DNA of 64,000 nt, taken from contig BCHU01000011.1 in assembly GCA_001599715.1 (NCBI GenBank), forward strand, positions 372,001 to 436,000, written 5' to 3'. The notes below the pieces were generated by a model that was not told where the DNA came from, did not search any database, and was given only the letters and a program-made list of their open reading frames with translations. Source of the DNA: Phaeotremella fagi (Eukaryota > Basidiomycota > Tremellomycetes > Tremellales > Phaeotremellaceae). This document shows, piece by piece, positions 61,731 to 64,000 of the stretch (positions are counted from its first letter, which is position 1; the number at the start of each line of letters is the position of its first letter). A program made the translations under genes and the position numbers.

Positions 61731-62358
61731 GGTGGATTGATATGGTAACAGTAGATGTTATAAATGTTGATGATTGCTTTGGAGGATGGGGTGAAGTGGA
61801 TGGGCGTTGACGGAGATGATTGGACTAGGATCTGTAGATCTTTTGGTTGTAGCTGATCCCTAATTCATTGGTGATTGATTGATGAAACGAAAATGTGAAT
61901 AAATTGTGACCGAAAGGAGGTTTTCAAACCGGAACCAAGCGGTGATCGTTGATCGTTGGGCGAGTGTTGGTTGCTATGCTGTGCTATGCGATGCGAGTCT
62001 TTGTTGTCCTTGTTCTTGTCGTTGTATATACCTTGTCTACACCTATGTTATATATGGACTTGGATAGCTTTTGGTTATGATTTATGGATGATAATGTCAG
62101 TGGTGGTTGAGCAATTGATTTATGGTGATACGCGTAGCAATGTATCACGTGACCTACACTATACTGCCACGTGCCAAATCGTACTTATCAGCGCCACTCA
62201 TTTCTCTCACGAAGGAGGGGGACAAGGGGGGTGGTGTTGGAGATAGATATCCTTCAACTTATATCTCTTATCACATCTATTTATCTTTCAACTACTGCAC
62301 TCACTCTACTATTAATCCTGCAAACAACACTGACTCAACTCCCACCGCACCCTGCAAA
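61731..62358. promoter_or_regulatory. Divergent promoter region (checkpoint kinase / BSD gene)
   Basis: About 630 bp between two start codons on opposite strands. Open frames here are short. No separate gene supported. Confidence 0.45.
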
Positions 62359-64000
62359 ATGGAACAAGCACCAACCCTAACCTTCTCCACCTCAACACCC
62401 AAACCATCAGCTCCATCTTCCCCTAATCCATCCAAACCAACCTCCCCGTCAACGACACCAACACCAACTGACACTTCATTACCACCAGCCCCGATCAACG
62501 AACAACCCAGTTCACCCACTGAAACGATTCGACCCACTCCGACTTCGTCTGCACCGTTTTCAGATATCACTGAAAAAGCTACGGCAGTTGTTGAACGGGC
62601 TCGTCAACATGGTTTATACGCCGGTAATCTTGAAGAAGAGGTTGGTCAGGTCTTCGGTACTCTTAGTAGTTGGGGTGGTAGTTTCTGGGGAGGTGTGAAG
62701 AAGCAGGTATGTGGATGTATCACGTATTTGAGTTACACTGATACAAGGTCTATTAGTCCGCTGAGGCTTTCACCAATCTCAAAACTGATCTCGATAAAAC
62801 CGTCTCCCAAGCTCAAGCGGATTTGAAAAGATTACAAACGACATCAGTCGAGGTTGTCCGTAAAGACGCCGAACAATTCAAAGCAGAACAAGAAGCTGAG
62901 AAAGAGAAGGAGAGACTTGCCGCTGAAAAAGCTAAAGTCAAAACAGAAGCTTCACCAACGTCACCGGAGAAAGGTAAAAACAAAGAACAAAATGAACCAA
63001 CTTCAAGTGGACCAGCTTTACCGGGACTTCCACCAGCTGCATCAGCGTTTTTAGATAGAATAACCAATTCAACCACGGCTTTACAACATAGTTTACAAAC
63101 ATCTCTTCAAAACGCTACAGCGGCTGCAGCGTCCAATCCAGCTCTATCGAATCCACTCCATCTACGTGACACTCTAGCAGAGAATCTACGATTATCATCA
63201 GCGACTGAGAACATTACGTTATCTTTGAAACAAGCTGAAAAATTAGCTGAGGAATACATGAAAAAGGGTGATCGATGGTTACAAGATGCTGAGAAATGGG
63301 TTGGTGAAGCTGTCAAAGTTGTACCACCCGAGGAAGGTGATACGGTCAACCACCGAATTTGGGATGGAAGTGATTTCTATTCTTTCTCGACTGTTAAACA
63401 AAAACCTTCGACATCGATTGGTAACGGTCGACCAACTCCTTCGAGTAGTGCTATGGGTATGAGATCAGTTAGTAGTAGTGCCATGGCTGGGTCAAGAAAG
63501 GAAGCTTTGTTGAGACGTTTACGTGAAGATAAAGAGTTGTTGTTGGTTGATCCAGCTGGTGAAGGGGAGAGTAACGAGAGGAAGGATGAATTTGCCAAAT
63601 GGATCAAGGAGAGTTGGGAGAAGGAGGTCAAAGTTGGTAGAGAAGCTGAAGAGGGTAATGTAGGTGGTATAAGAATGGCTTTGGGTAAGTCAAGGGGTTT
63701 TCTTGTTGACTGGATAAACCTTACTAACGTTTATCGCCTAGTTCCCGAACATCTAACCGATGAACAATTCTGGCAAAGATATCTGTTCCATAAACACATG
63801 ATCGAAGCGGAAGATAACAAAAGGAAGAAACTGTTAGAGGGTAAGCAAGTTTCAACCCCGTAAATGACCCAACAACTAATCTCCATACAGCAACTCAAGT
63901 ATCCCAACAAGACGATTTCTCATGGGACGACGAGGAAGATCCTTCACCGGTCGAAACGACAAAAACTACCCCTGTCCCCGCCCGAGCTCCAGTCCCCGCC
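62359..64000 (+). CDS. BSD-domain protein (Dos2-like), partial at window end
   Basis: Starts MEQAPTLTFSTSTPKPSAPS at 62359 and runs off the right edge. Exons join in frame at 62707-62758 (KKQ|SAEAFTNLK), near 63686-63741 and 63841-63890. A Ser/Thr/Pro-rich start precedes ATAVVERARQHGLYAGNLEE and FGTLSSWGGSFWGGVKKQ. A charged coiled-coil region follows, then the BSD core VPEHLTDEQFWQRYLFHKHM, with the characteristic F-W-x-R-Y-x-F. After that FSWDDEEDPSP matches the acidic segment of yeast Dos2-like proteins. BSD domains occur in TFIIH subunit p62 and synapse-associated proteins; the role of Dos2 is poorly known. The 3' end is outside the window. Confidence 0.85.

Overview
This window is nuclear DNA from a basidiomycete fungus, most likely a tremellomycete yeast of the Cryptococcus/Kwoniella type. 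The reasons are dense, intron-rich genes with many short introns (mostly 30-60 nt, GT-AG, often with a CTRAY-like branch site), short intergenic gaps, convergent genes whose coding ends lie only 27-100 nt apart, and the protein families present. One N at 23481 shows it comes from a draft assembly. Assignment rests on reading the translations by eye; no database search was run. Exon joins named below were checked by hand for reading frame.

Layout. 1-2755 has no supported gene. 2756-21713 carries a PCL-type cyclin, two small orphan paralogues (4789-5463, 6067-6561), a Ser/Pro-rich unknown protein, a small membrane protein, chaperonin subunit CCT2, a Ste20/GCK kinase of the Nak1/Kic1 type, a vacuolar M20 carboxypeptidase (CPS1-like), a tiny four-intron gene, and a large HMG-box protein with a pyrimidine-rich leader. 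21714-24148 is a repeat-rich, hairpin-rich gap holding a U6 snRNA gene and a truncated second copy of its 3' half. 24149-39512 holds housekeeping genes: an importin-13/Kap122-like karyopherin, a possible Mediator Med20, DUS1, ICE2, a PTC5-like PP2C phosphatase, RRG9/neugrin, and a gene joining a DUF1992 (DNAJC28-type) domain to an ABC1/ADCK kinase. The last three make a small run of mitochondrial genes.

39680-58000 mixes metabolic genes (SDR, prolyl iminopeptidase, D-2-hydroxyacid dehydrogenase, cytochrome b5-sphingolipid desaturase, SEC18/NSF) with small unrecognised genes that occur as adjacent paralogue sets: 39680/40541, 47077/48071 and 55427/56496/57550. The last set is a tandem duplication of about 1.06 kb with one intact copy, one with a shifted C-terminal frame and one decayed copy. 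58774-61730 is a CHK2/Rad53/Cds1-type checkpoint kinase (FHA plus kinase), divergent from a BSD-domain (Dos2-like) gene that runs off the right edge.

Most interesting are the decaying orphan family at 55-58 kb and the general pattern of paired orphan genes, the DUF1992-ABC1 fusion, and the U6 region with its partial copy and hairpins.
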